A stretch of 64,000 nt of DNA, from assembly GCF_900090105.1 (NCBI RefSeq), contig NZ_FMDM01000014.1:1-64000 (forward strand), read 5' to 3'. This document shows, piece by piece, positions 17,087 through 25,224 of this stretch (the first letter of the stretch is position 1; the number at the start of each line of letters is the position of its first letter). The notes below the pieces were generated by a model that was not told the origin of the DNA, made no database searches, and saw only the letters and a list, made by a program, of their open reading frames with translations. Position numbers and translations under genes: made by a program. The stretch comes from Micromonospora humi (GTDB lineage: Bacteria > Actinomycetota > Actinomycetes > Mycobacteriales > Micromonosporaceae).

Positions 17087-18585
17087 CGCTTCCGGCCGTA
17101 CATCAGCTTGGCCACCCTGACCAGGCGGGCGACGTCGGCCGGGGTGCGCTCGAACGTCATGGCGGGCAGCAGCGAGCGGGCCCGCCGGCGGGTGATCGCC
17201 TTGGGGCGGCCGAACTCGCGCAGCCCGTCCTCGCCGTGGATCCGCCCGAAGCCGGACTCGCCGGTGCCGCCGAACGGCAGCGTCGACATGCCGGCGAACG
17301 TCAGCGCCGAGTTGACCGAGGCCATCCCGGAGCGCAGCCGCCGCGCCACCGCCACCGCCCGCGCCCGGCCGAAGACCGAACCCCCGAGGCCGTACGGCAG
17401 CGCGTTGGCGCGCTCCACGGCCTCGTCGACGTCGCGGACCCGGCTGACGGTCAGCGTCGGGCCGAACGTCTCCTCCCGGACGGCGGTCGAGTCCTCCGGC
17501 ACGTCGACCAGCACGGTCGGGTGCACGTACGGCGGCCGCACCGCCTCCGGACCGCCGAGCACGGCCCGGCCGCCCCGGGCGACCGCGTCGTCGATGTGCC
17601 GGCGGATCACGTCGATCTGGGACGGCATGGTGATCGGGCCGAGGTCGGACCCCTCGGCGCCCACGGTCAGCCGGCCGGCCTTCGCCACCACCTTGTCGAC
17701 GAACGCGTCGAAGACCTGCTCGACCGCGTAGACCCGCTCGATGCCGATGCAGGTCTGGCCGGCGTTGGTCAGGCCGCCCCAGACGGCCGCCTCGGCGGCG
17801 GCGTCCAGGTCGGCGTCGGAGTCGACGATCATCGCGTCCTTGCCGCCGGCCTCCAGCAGCACCGGGGTGAGCGTCTCGGCGCAGGCCGCCATCACCTTCT
17901 TGGCGGTGGCGGTGGACCCGGTGAAGGCCACCTTCGCCACCCCGGAGCGGCAGAGCGCCGCGCCCACGTCGCCCAGCCCGTGCACGGCCTGGAACACCGG
18001 CTGCTCCGGCACCACCTCGGCGAACCGGTCGACCAGCCACTGGCCCACGGCCGGGGTGTACTCGCTGGGCTTGAACACCACCGCGTTGCCGGCGGCCAGC
18101 GCGTAGGCGGCGGAGCCGATCGGCGTGAAGACCGGGTAGTTCCACGGCCCGATGACGCCGACCACGCCGTACGGCTGGTATTCGAGGTGGCCGGTGAACT
18201 CGGCGAGGATCAGCCGGGAGCGGACCCGCCGGGGGCCGAGCACCCGCCGGGCGTTGCGCGCGGCCCAGTCGACGTGCTCCAGGGCGGTGAGGATCTCGAC
18301 CACGGCGTCGCCGACCGGCTTGCCGCCCTCGGTGTGCATCAGGTCGGCCAGCTCCTCGATGCGCCGGGCGAGCACCCCGCGCCAGCGCTGGAGCCGGTCC
18401 CGCCGGCCGTCGAAGCCGAGCCCGGCCCACCAGTCGGCGGCGGGGCGGGCCCGCTCGACGGCGGCACGCACGTCGGCCTCGGTCGCCACCGGCAGCCGGC
18501 CGGCCTCCGCGCCGGTCGCCGGGCTGGTCGACACCAGTCGGCCGGCGGAGATGAGCGGGGTCCCGGGGACATGCACGGCGGTCAT
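17083..18585 (-). CDS. NAD(P)-dependent aldehyde dehydrogenase
   Basis: A 500-residue ALDH-superfamily enzyme, nearest to succinate-semialdehyde/aromatic aldehyde dehydrogenases. It has the cofactor motif [26 protein letters not shown], the catalytic Glu in [12 protein letters not shown] and the catalytic Cys in [12 protein letters not shown]. The end has [14 protein letters not shown]. The substrate is not determined. TAGACT lies 6 bases before the ATG, exactly as at the ecm gene, with an operator-like palindrome just upstream. That suggests co-regulation with acyl-CoA metabolism. Confidence 0.92.
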   Translation of the reverse strand: MTAVHVPGTPLISAGRLVSTSPATGAEAGRLPVATEADVRAAVERARPAADWWAGLGFDGRRDRLQRWRGVLARRIEELADLMHTEGGKPVGDAVVEILTALEHVDWAARNARRVLGPRRVRSRLILAEFTGHLEYQPYGVVGVIGPWNYPVFTPIGSAAYALAAGNAVVFKPSEYTPAVGQWLVDRFAEVVPEQPVFQAVHGLGDVGAALCRSGVAKVAFTGSTATAKKVMAACAETLTPVLLEAGGKDAMIVDSDADLDAAAEAAVWGGLTNAGQTCIGIERVYAVEQVFDAFVDKVVAKAGRLTVGAEGSDLGPITMPSQIDVIRRHIDDAVARGGRAVLGGPEAVRPPYVHPTVLVDVPEDSTAVREETFGPTLTVSRVRDVDEAVERANALPYGLGGSVFGRARAVAVARRLRSGMASVNSALTFAGMSTLPFGGTGESGFGRIHGEDGLREFGRPKAITRRRARSLLPAMTFERTPADVARLVRVAKLMYGRKR

Positions 18586-18591
18586 GGCCGC

Positions 18592-18621
18592 AGTCTAGAC
18601 CCGAACATTACTCACCGGTAG
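18592..18621 (-). promoter_or_regulatory. Leaderless promoter and operator-like site of the aldehyde dehydrogenase gene
   Basis: On the minus strand CTACCGGTGAGTAA (18608-18621) is followed by TGTTCGGGTC and then TAGACT (18592-18597), 6 bases before the ATG. The palindrome is of the TTACTSAMCGGTAR type seen before ecm and ccr. The TGTTCGG part also matches the epimerase/thiolase site. Confidence 0.5.
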
Positions 18622-18826
18622 GTGTCGCGGGGCCCGCACGCTGCCCGTACCGATCACCATCGCATCGACATCAGCTAATGGCCGATCGCGCCCTTCCCGG
18701 CCGTCCGAACGGCGAACGGGAGTTGACCACCCGGGGTCGCGGGGGTGACCGCGCGGCGGTGGGAGCCACTACGGTGAGGTGGCAGGCTGGCGCCGCGGGG
18801 CGATGTGGGGTGGAGGTCGACTGTCC

Positions 18827-19273
18827 ATGGAGGAGCATCCTGAGCTGATGCCGTTGCTGACGGTGTCGGGCGGGGCGATGCGCGGGCTCAGCTTCCGGGT
18901 CGGGCGGGGCGTGCAGGTGATCGGCCGGGCGCCGACCGCCGACGTGGTGCTCGCCGACCCGCACCTGAGCCGCCGGCACGCCACCGTCCAGGCCACCGGT
19001 GAGGGGGTGGTGCTGACCGACCTCGGCTCCACCAACGGCACCTGGCTCAACGACACGCGCATCACCGGCAGCGTGCCGATCTCCGACGGGGACGTGGTCC
19101 GGCTCGGCCGCACCGACCTGCGTCTCTACGATCCGGGCGTGGCCCGCACCGATCCGGTCGGAATGAGCTTCGGCCAGCCGCGCCGCGACCAGCGGCCCAC
19201 CCTCCCGCTGCCCGTGCCGGCACCGCGGCAGTCGATCGAGTCGCGCGAGGCGCAGCCGGTCGACGCCGGCTGA
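18827..19273 (+). CDS. FHA-domain protein
   Basis: A 148-residue protein whose central part (about 20-100) is a forkhead-associated phosphothreonine-binding domain. The expected residues are GRAPTADVVL, LSRRHATV and GSTNGTWLND, including the Arg, Ser and Asn that contact the phosphopeptide. The tail is Pro/Arg-rich and disordered. The ATG at 18827 was chosen because the domain follows closely; an in-frame ATG at 18779 would add 16 residues. Its kinase partner is not nearby. Such proteins usually read Ser/Thr-kinase signals. Confidence 0.87.
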   Translation: MEEHPELMPLLTVSGGAMRGLSFRVGRGVQVIGRAPTADVVLADPHLSRRHATVQATGEGVVLTDLGSTNGTWLNDTRITGSVPISDGDVVRLGRTDLRLYDPGVARTDPVGMSFGQPRRDQRPTLPLPVPAPRQSIESREAQPVDAG

Positions 19274-19358
19274 CCGGGCGCTCGGCCACAGGCGCGGGCC
19301 GCGCGGCATGGCTGCCGGCCACCTGGTCACCGACCGGGCGGTGTGTCAGCATGCGCGG

Positions 19359-20423
19359 ATGCGGAGCGCGCGGCAGACGGTTCAGGCCAACGGCATCACC
19401 CAGGCGGTCCGGGTGGCCGGCCCACCGGACGGCGTGCCGGTGCTGCTGGTGCACGGCAACGTCTCGTCCTCGGCGTTCTGGGAGCCGTTGCTGCCCCGGC
19501 TGCCGGAGACGCTCCGGGTCGTCGCCCCCGACCTGCGCGGATACGGCGAGACCGACACCGCCCCGGTCGACGCCACCCGAGGGCTCGGTGACGTCGCCGA
19601 CGACGTGGCCGCCCTGCTCGACGTCCCCGGGCTGTTCGCGCCCGGCGCCCGGCCGGTGGTGGCCGGGCACTCGCTCGGCGGCGGGGTGGCGATGCGCCTG
19701 CTGGTCGACCACCCGGAGCGGGTGGCCGGGCTGCTGCTGGCGGCGCCGGTCTCGCCGTACGGCTTCGGCGGCACCCGGGACGTCGACGGCACCCCCACCA
19801 CGCCCGACTTCGCCGGCACCGGGGCGGGCGGCGCGAACCCCGACTTCGTGGCCCGCCTCGCCGCCGGTGACCGGGGCGCCGACGGCCCCACCAGCCCGCG
19901 CAACGTGCTGCACGCCGCCTACGTGGCCGACCCGGCGTCGCTCGGCGAGCACGAGGACCTGCTGTTGGAGAGCATGCTGACCACCGTCACCGGGGACGAC
20001 AACTACCCGGGCACCGCGGTCGGCTCGGCCAACTGGCCGGGCACCGCCGCCGGCCGGCGCGGCGTGCTCAACGCGTTGGCCCCGGCCCACTTCCGGCTCG
20101 CCGACGAGTTGGTCGCCGTGCCGGTCAAGCCGCCGGTGACCTGGGTACGCGGCGACGCCGACGTGATCGTCTCGGACACCTCGCTGTTCGACCTGGCGTA
20201 CCTCGGTCAGCTCGGGATCGTGCCCGGGTGGCCCGGCGCCGGCGAGTGCCCGCCGCAGCCGATGGTCGCCCAGACCCGCGCGGTGCTGGACCGGTACGCG
20301 GCGGCCGGCGGCGCCTACCGGGAGGTGGCGCTGCCGGGCTGCGGGCACAGCCCGCACCTGGAGCGCCCGGCCGAGTTCGTCGCCGAACTGCTGGCGCTCG
20401 CCGGGGTGGTCGCGCCCGCCTGA
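19359..20423 (+). CDS. Alpha/beta-hydrolase
   Basis: A 354-residue hydrolase. VLLVHGNVSSSAFWEPLL is the oxyanion region, VVAGHSLGGGVAMRLL carries the nucleophile Ser, WVRGDADVIV has the likely acid and GCGHSPHLERP the catalytic His. A cap domain lies between residues 140 and 270 and may decide substrate choice. The family includes epoxide hydrolases, haloperoxidases and lactonases; nothing here separates them. The start at 19359 leaves a short N-terminus before the first strand; an ATG at 19308 is in frame but less likely. Confidence 0.85.
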   Translation: MRSARQTVQANGITQAVRVAGPPDGVPVLLVHGNVSSSAFWEPLLPRLPETLRVVAPDLRGYGETDTAPVDATRGLGDVADDVAALLDVPGLFAPGARPVVAGHSLGGGVAMRLLVDHPERVAGLLLAAPVSPYGFGGTRDVDGTPTTPDFAGTGAGGANPDFVARLAAGDRGADGPTSPRNVLHAAYVADPASLGEHEDLLLESMLTTVTGDDNYPGTAVGSANWPGTAAGRRGVLNALAPAHFRLADELVAVPVKPPVTWVRGDADVIVSDTSLFDLAYLGQLGIVPGWPGAGECPPQPMVAQTRAVLDRYAAAGGAYREVALPGCGHSPHLERPAEFVAELLALAGVVAPA

Positions 20424-20492
20424 GGCAAGCTCGTGAAATATCCCACGGCGTCTCGACAACACAGCGTCACGTGGCAGACTCCGGCGCATAAC

Positions 20493-20508
20493 CTTAGCGG
20501 CCGTTCAA
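20493..20508. promoter_or_regulatory. Operator-like site before the double 3-hydroxyacyl-CoA dehydrogenase gene
   Basis: CTTAGCGGCCGTTCAA matches the site before the isobutyryl-type mutase gene (CTTAGCGATCGTTCAG) at 13 of 16 positions. It lies 36 bases before the GTG start, just after a CAGACT -10-like hexamer (20475-20480), so bound protein would sit over the start of transcription. Confidence 0.55.
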
Positions 20509-20544
20509 GTCGGCAACGGCGGAGTCAACCGAGGGAGGCCGGTC

Positions 20545-22335
20545 GTGGCGCGCGAGTTCACCAGGGTGGGTGTGGTGGGTCTGGGCACCATGGGTGCCGG
20601 CATCGTCGAGGTGTTCGCCCGTAACGGCGTCGACGTGACCGCCGTGGAGATCTCCGACGCCGCCCTGGAGCGCGGCCGGGTCACGCTGACCGGCTCCACC
20701 GACCGCGCCGTGGCCAAGGGCAAGCTCGCCGAGGCCGACCGGGACGCGCTGATGTCGCGGGTCGACTTCCGGGTCGGGCTGGGCGCCCTGCACGACGTCG
20801 ACCTGGTGATCGAGGCGGTGCCCGAGCACCTGGACCTGAAGCAGCGGATCTTCGCCGAGCTGGACCGGGTCTGCAAGCCCGACGCCATCCTGGCCACCAA
20901 CACGTCGTCGCTCAGCGTCACCGAGATCTCCGTCGCGACCACCCGGCCGAACCAGGTCATCGGCATCCACTTCTTCAACCCGGCCCCGGTGATGAAGCTG
21001 GTCGAGGTGGTGCGCACGGTGGTCACCTCGGCCGAGGTGGTGGCCGACGTGGAGGCGCTCTGCGAGCGGCTCGGCAAGGTCGACGTGACCATCAGCGACC
21101 GGGCCGGGTTCATCGCCAACGCGCTGCTCTTCGGCTACCTGAACCACGCCGTCGGCATGTTCGAGGCCCGCTACGCCACCCGCGAGGACATCGACGCCGC
21201 CATGAAGCTCGGCTGCGGCCTGCCGATGGGTCCGCTGGCGCTGATGGACCTGATCGGGCTGGACACCGCCTACGAGATCCTCGACACCATGTACCGGCGC
21301 GGCGGCCGGGACCGGCGGCACGCCCCGGCCCCGCTGCTCAAGCAGATGGTCACCGCCGGGCTGCTCGGCCGGAAGTCCGGGCGCGGCTTCTACACCTACG
21401 AGCGGCCGGGCTCGCCCAAGGTGGTCGCCGACGAGCACACGCCGGTCGCCGCGGAGGCCGCGGTCGCCGACGGCGCCCGGGCCGTGGCCAAGGTGGGCGT
21501 CGTGGGGTCGGGCACCATGGCCACCGGCATCATCGAGGTCTTCGCCAAGGCCGGCTACGAGGTCGTCTCGGTCACCCGGGGCGCGGAGAAGTCCGCCAAG
21601 GTCTGCGAGGCGGTCAAGACCTCGCTCAACAAGGGCGTGGTCCGGGGCAAGCTCGCCGAGACCGACCGGGACGCCGCGATGGGCCGGATCACCTGGTCGG
21701 CCACGCTGGAGCACCTCGCCGACGTCGACCTGGTGGTCGAGGCCGTGGTCGAGGAGTTGAGCGTCAAGAAGGCGCTGTTCGCCAGCCTGGACGAGATCTG
21801 CAAGCCGGGCGTGGTGCTCGCCACCACCACCTCCTCGCTTCCGGTGATCGACGTCGCGATGGCCACCCAGCGGCCGGCCGACGTGGTCGGCCTGCACTTC
21901 TTCAACCCGGCGCCGATCATGCCGCTGGTGGAGGTGGTCCGGACCATCCGCACCTCCGCCGAGACGTCGGCCACCGCCCGGGCGATCTGCGCCGCGGTCG
22001 GCAAGACCGGTGTGGTCTGCGGCGACCGGTCCGGCTTCATCGTCAACGCGCTGCTCTTCCCGTACCTGAACGACGCGGTGAAGATGCTGGAGGCCAGCTA
22101 CTCCACCGCCGACGACATCGACTACGCGATGAAGCTCGGCTGCGGTTACCCGATGGGCCCGTTCGAGCTGCTCGACGTGGTCGGCCTGGACGTCTCGCTG
22201 GCCATCCAGCGGGAGCTGTACCTGGAGCTGCGCGAGCCCGGATTCGCCCCGGCGCCGCTGCTGGAGCACCTGGTCACCGCCGGCTACCTGGGGCGCAAGA
22301 GCGGTCGCGGGTTCCGCGACCACACCAACCGCTGA
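20545..22335 (+). CDS. Tandem-fused 3-hydroxyacyl-CoA dehydrogenase
   Basis: A 596-residue protein made of two complete dehydrogenase units. Unit one (about 1-290) starts VGVVGLGTMGAGIVEVFARN; unit two (about 312-596) starts VGVVGSGTMATGIIEVFAKA. Each has its own Rossmann motif, its own FFNPAP catalytic region (GIHFFNPAPVMKL; GLHFFNPAPIMPL) and its own RKSGRGF end. Ordinary bacterial enzymes have one unit of about 285 residues. Both units look intact, so this is a gene duplication and fusion, perhaps with different chain-length preferences. It starts at GTG after GAGGGAGG. Confidence 0.9.
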   Translation: MAREFTRVGVVGLGTMGAGIVEVFARNGVDVTAVEISDAALERGRVTLTGSTDRAVAKGKLAEADRDALMSRVDFRVGLGALHDVDLVIEAVPEHLDLKQRIFAELDRVCKPDAILATNTSSLSVTEISVATTRPNQVIGIHFFNPAPVMKLVEVVRTVVTSAEVVADVEALCERLGKVDVTISDRAGFIANALLFGYLNHAVGMFEARYATREDIDAAMKLGCGLPMGPLALMDLIGLDTAYEILDTMYRRGGRDRRHAPAPLLKQMVTAGLLGRKSGRGFYTYERPGSPKVVADEHTPVAAEAAVADGARAVAKVGVVGSGTMATGIIEVFAKAGYEVVSVTRGAEKSAKVCEAVKTSLNKGVVRGKLAETDRDAAMGRITWSATLEHLADVDLVVEAVVEELSVKKALFASLDEICKPGVVLATTTSSLPVIDVAMATQRPADVVGLHFFNPAPIMPLVEVVRTIRTSAETSATARAICAAVGKTGVVCGDRSGFIVNALLFPYLNDAVKMLEASYSTADDIDYAMKLGCGYPMGPFELLDVVGLDVSLAIQRELYLELREPGFAPAPLLEHLVTAGYLGRKSGRGFRDHTNR

Positions 22336-22376
22336 GCCGGGTCAACAAGCCGCGCCGGTGACGGCGTCATGAGGGT

Positions 22377-22871
22377 GTGACCTTCGAGGAGTACGTCGGC
22401 AGCCGGGGCCCGGCCCTGTTACGCCTGGCCCGGCTGCTGACCGGCGACGCGCACCGCGCCGAGGACCTGACCCAGGACGTGCTGGCCCGCGCGTACGTGC
22501 ACTGGCGGCGGATCGCCCGCGCGGACCGGCCCGACGTGTACGTGCGGCGGATGCTGGTCAACGCCAACAACTCCTGGTGGCGGCGGCGCTCCAGCCGCGA
22601 GCTGGCGGTGGACACGTTCGCCGAGCGGCCCCAGCGGGGCGACCTGGACGGCGAGGCGGCCGCCCGGGACGAGATGTGGCGGTTGATCCGCGCCCTGCCC
22701 GACCGCCAGCGTGCCGTGCTCGTGCTGCGCTACTACGAGGATCTGGACGACCACACGATCGCCCAGATCCTCGACTGCTCCCCGGTCACCGTCCGCACCC
22801 ACGCGATGCGGGCGCTCACCCACCTCCGGGAGCGCTGCGGCGTCCCGACGACCAAGGGGAGCCGGCCGTGA
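22377..22871 (+). CDS. SigE-family RNA polymerase sigma factor
   Basis: A 164-residue ECF-type sigma factor of the actinobacterial SigE (SigE-M-like) family. Region 2 includes ARLLTGDAHRAEDLTQDVLARAY and region 4 includes LPDRQRAVLVLRYYEDL and VTVRTHAMRALTHLR, read in parts. It starts at GTG and overlaps the next gene by GTGA, so factor and membrane partner are made together. GTCAACAAG and CGTCAT upstream, 16 bases apart, resemble an ECF promoter and suggest self-regulation, but that is inference. Confidence 0.9.
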   Translation: MTFEEYVGSRGPALLRLARLLTGDAHRAEDLTQDVLARAYVHWRRIARADRPDVYVRRMLVNANNSWWRRRSSRELAVDTFAERPQRGDLDGEAAARDEMWRLIRALPDRQRAVLVLRYYEDLDDHTIAQILDCSPVTVRTHAMRALTHLRERCGVPTTKGSRP

Positions 22872-23932
22872 CCGACCTCGACCAGCGGATCGCCTCGGTG
22901 CTGCGCGAGCGCGCCGAGGGGGAGATCGACGCCCGCCGCCTGCTGCGCGGCTCCCGCGCGCTCGGCCGACGCCGGCAGATCCGCCGCCGGGCCGCCGCCG
23001 GGACCGCGCTCGCCCTGGTCGGCGTGCTCGGTTTCGTCGGCGTGGTGCGGGCGGACGTGGGCGGGCTGGCCGGGCGGCTGCCGTGGACCGCCACGACGCC
23101 GGCGGTGGCGCCGCCCCCGGTGCCGCCACTCGCCGGCGGGGTGCCCGGCGCGGCCACCGAGCCGACCCTGGTCGGTAGCGATCCGCAGGTGCTGCACTTC
23201 GGCGTGGACCCGGACCGGGCTCGCTATCTGAGCTGGGCTGCGCACCAGGGGACGATCGAATCGGTCCGGTTCAGCGTCGGCGCCGGCACGCCGGTCCTGG
23301 TCGAGGTCACCGCTGCGGCGGGAGGACTGGACGACTTCCCGGTCGAGGGACTGCCGGTGGACGTGGTGCGGGACCCGTTGCCGTTCGACGGCAGCATCAG
23401 GCCCGTGTCGGGGAGCGCCGGGCTGCTGATGAGCTGGCAGCCGGTGCCGGGGTTGTACGCCCGCGCCAGCACGACGGACCTCGACCAGAGCGCGTTTCGC
23501 CGTGCGGTGGACGTGCTCCGCTTCGACACCGCCCGCCGCTGTGCCAGCCCGGTACGGCCGACGGAGCTGCCGACCGGCGCGCGGGTCGCCGGTTGCGACG
23601 TGGACGTCTCCTCGTTCCCGGGCCTGGTGACCGCGGAGGTGACGATCAACCGCGCGCGGACGCAGTACATGTGGCTGCGGTACCGCTACGCGAGTCACGT
23701 CGCCGGTGGTCGGACCGAGGGAAACCGGACGGTGGCCGGGCGCCCCGCGTACCTCAGCCCGGACGGTACGAGCCTGGAACTGCTCGGCCTGCCGAGAGTG
23801 GACCTGATCGCCCAGTTGCGGTGGGCGGTCGCGGGAGCCGAACCGTCGGGGTTCACCGAGGCGGAGGCGGGGACGCTCCTGGCCGGCGCGAAGGTGGCCG
23901 GGAACCCCGCCGACCCGCAGACCTGGCCCTGA
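22868..23932 (+). CDS. Membrane protein coupled to the sigma factor, possible anti-sigma factor
   Basis: A 354-residue protein with a short Arg-rich cytoplasmic part (1-42), one transmembrane helix (about 43-63, TALALVGVLGFVGVV) and a long extracytoplasmic region after a Pro/Ala linker. It has no zinc-binding HxxxCxxC anti-sigma motif. Overlap with the sigma gene and the one-helix layout suggest it senses outside conditions and restrains the sigma factor. The outer domain is not recognised. It starts at GTG. Confidence 0.7.
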   Translation: MTDLDQRIASVLRERAEGEIDARRLLRGSRALGRRRQIRRRAAAGTALALVGVLGFVGVVRADVGGLAGRLPWTATTPAVAPPPVPPLAGGVPGAATEPTLVGSDPQVLHFGVDPDRARYLSWAAHQGTIESVRFSVGAGTPVLVEVTAAAGGLDDFPVEGLPVDVVRDPLPFDGSIRPVSGSAGLLMSWQPVPGLYARASTTDLDQSAFRRAVDVLRFDTARRCASPVRPTELPTGARVAGCDVDVSSFPGLVTAEVTINRARTQYMWLRYRYASHVAGGRTEGNRTVAGRPAYLSPDGTSLELLGLPRVDLIAQLRWAVAGAEPSGFTEAEAGTLLAGAKVAGNPADPQTWP

Positions 23933-24014
23933 CCCACCACGCGCGCGATCTTGGTGCGGAACCCGTCCCCTCCCGCGGGGCGTGCCCGTGCCGAGAACGC
24001 GCGGACTCGGGCCG

Positions 24015-24020
24015 TAGGCT
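24015..24020 (+). promoter_or_regulatory. -10-like box before the small zinc-ribbon-like gene
   Basis: TAGGCT lies 8 bases before the GTG at 24029, which suggests a nearly leaderless transcript and supports this start. Confidence 0.4.
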
Positions 24021-24028
24021 TGGCAGTT

Positions 24029-24355
24029 GTGAGTCCCCGTCGCAATCGGCCCCGCCGGGAGGAAGGTCCCGGCCTGGACGCCGAACGAGCCCGGCACGGC
24101 GTGCCGACCGTGCAGCAGTGGCGCGACGGCGACTGGCAGGTACGCGGGATCAGCGGGGGCGCGTCCGCCAAGACGTACCGTTGTCCCGGCTGTGACCAGG
24201 AGATCCGTCCCGGCGTGCCGCACCTGGTCGCCTGGCCGGCCGACGACCGGGGGGACCTCACCGACCGCCGGCACTGGCACAGCGGTTGCTGGCGCGCCCG
24301 GGATCGACGCGCCCCCAACCTCCAGCGCGGTCGCGGCGCCCCGCGCCACGGCTGA
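24029..24355 (+). CDS. Small conserved protein with zinc-ribbon-like motif
   Basis: A 108-residue basic protein that starts at GTG. The C-terminal half has YRCPGCDQEI, then PHLVAW and HWHSGCWRAR. The Cys-Cys and His-x-His...Cys pattern would suit one zinc ion. Similar proteins occur widely in actinobacteria next to hydrolase genes, but no function is known to me. The Arg-rich N-terminus and C-terminus may bind nucleic acid; this is inference. Confidence 0.7.
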   Translation: MSPRRNRPRREEGPGLDAERARHGVPTVQQWRDGDWQVRGISGGASAKTYRCPGCDQEIRPGVPHLVAWPADDRGDLTDRRHWHSGCWRARDRRAPNLQRGRGAPRHG

Positions 24356-24398
24356 GCGATCTGGATCACCCCGGCGGGCGGCGCGGCCGGGGACGCGG

Positions 24399-24404
24399 GA
24401 GACT
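24399..24404 (+). promoter_or_regulatory. -10-like box of a leaderless promoter
   Basis: GAGACT lies exactly 6 bases before the GTG of the hydrolase gene at 24411. No ribosome site is present. Confidence 0.4.
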
Positions 24405-24410
24405 GGCAGG

Positions 24411-25220
24411 GTGAGCACTGCGATCCGCGCGTCGTCGATCCTGCCCGGCCGCCGGGAGGACATCGAGCTGCACACCGCCGACGGCCTGACGCTGGTCGGC
24501 GAGCTGGCCCGGCCGCTGGACCGCGAACCGGTCGGCACGCTGATCTGCCTGCACCCGCTGCCCACCCACGGCGGGATGATGGACAGCCACGTGTTCCGCA
24601 AGGCGGCCTGGCGGCTGCCCGCGCTGGCCGACCTGGCCGTGCTCCGGTTCAACACCCGGGGCACCAGCAGCGTCCGGGGCACCAGCGAGGGGGCGTTCGA
24701 CAACGCCGACGGCGAGCGGTTCGACGTGGCCGCCGCGATCGAGTACGCCGAGTTCCACGAGCTGCCGAACATCTGGCTGGTGGGCTGGTCGTTCGGCACC
24801 GACCTGGCGCTGAAGCACGGCTGTGACCCGGCGGTCACCGGCGCGATCCTGCTCTCCCCGCCGCTGCGTTTCTCCGCCCCGGAGGACCTCGCGGTCTGGG
24901 CCGAGTCGGGCCGGCCGCTGACCGCCCTGGTGCCGGAGTTCGACGACTACCTGCGCCCCGAGGAGGCCCGCCGGCGGTTCGCCGCGATTCCGCAGGCCGA
25001 GGTGGTCGGCGTGGACGGCGCGAAGCACCTCTGGGTCGGCGACGCGGAGACGGTGCTCGACGAGATCGTCCGGCGGGTCGCCCCGGCCGTGCCGCTGCCG
25101 CTGCCGACGACCTGGGACGGCCCGATGGAGACCGGCGACGTCAGCTCGTACGCCGACCGCACGGTGGCCGCGTTCGCCGACACGCCGGTTCCCGGCCCGG
25201 CCCAGCGCAGCGCCGAGTAG
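24411..25220 (+). CDS. Alpha/beta-hydrolase, acyl-esterase-like
   Basis: A 269-residue protein. LICLHPLPTHGGMMDSH is the oxyanion loop and VGWSFGTDLAL the nucleophile region with Ser in GWSFG. The catalytic acid is probably in VPEFDDYL and the His in DGAKHLWVG. This matches the serine aminopeptidase/YfhR-like small hydrolases; the pattern LHP instead of HG is typical of that group. The substrate is unknown. It is convergent with the exporter gene, 4 bases apart. Confidence 0.82.
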   Translation: MSTAIRASSILPGRREDIELHTADGLTLVGELARPLDREPVGTLICLHPLPTHGGMMDSHVFRKAAWRLPALADLAVLRFNTRGTSSVRGTSEGAFDNADGERFDVAAAIEYAEFHELPNIWLVGWSFGTDLALKHGCDPAVTGAILLSPPLRFSAPEDLAVWAESGRPLTALVPEFDDYLRPEEARRRFAAIPQAEVVGVDGAKHLWVGDAETVLDEIVRRVAPAVPLPLPTTWDGPMETGDVSSYADRTVAAFADTPVPGPAQRSAE

Positions 25221-25224
25221 CGCC

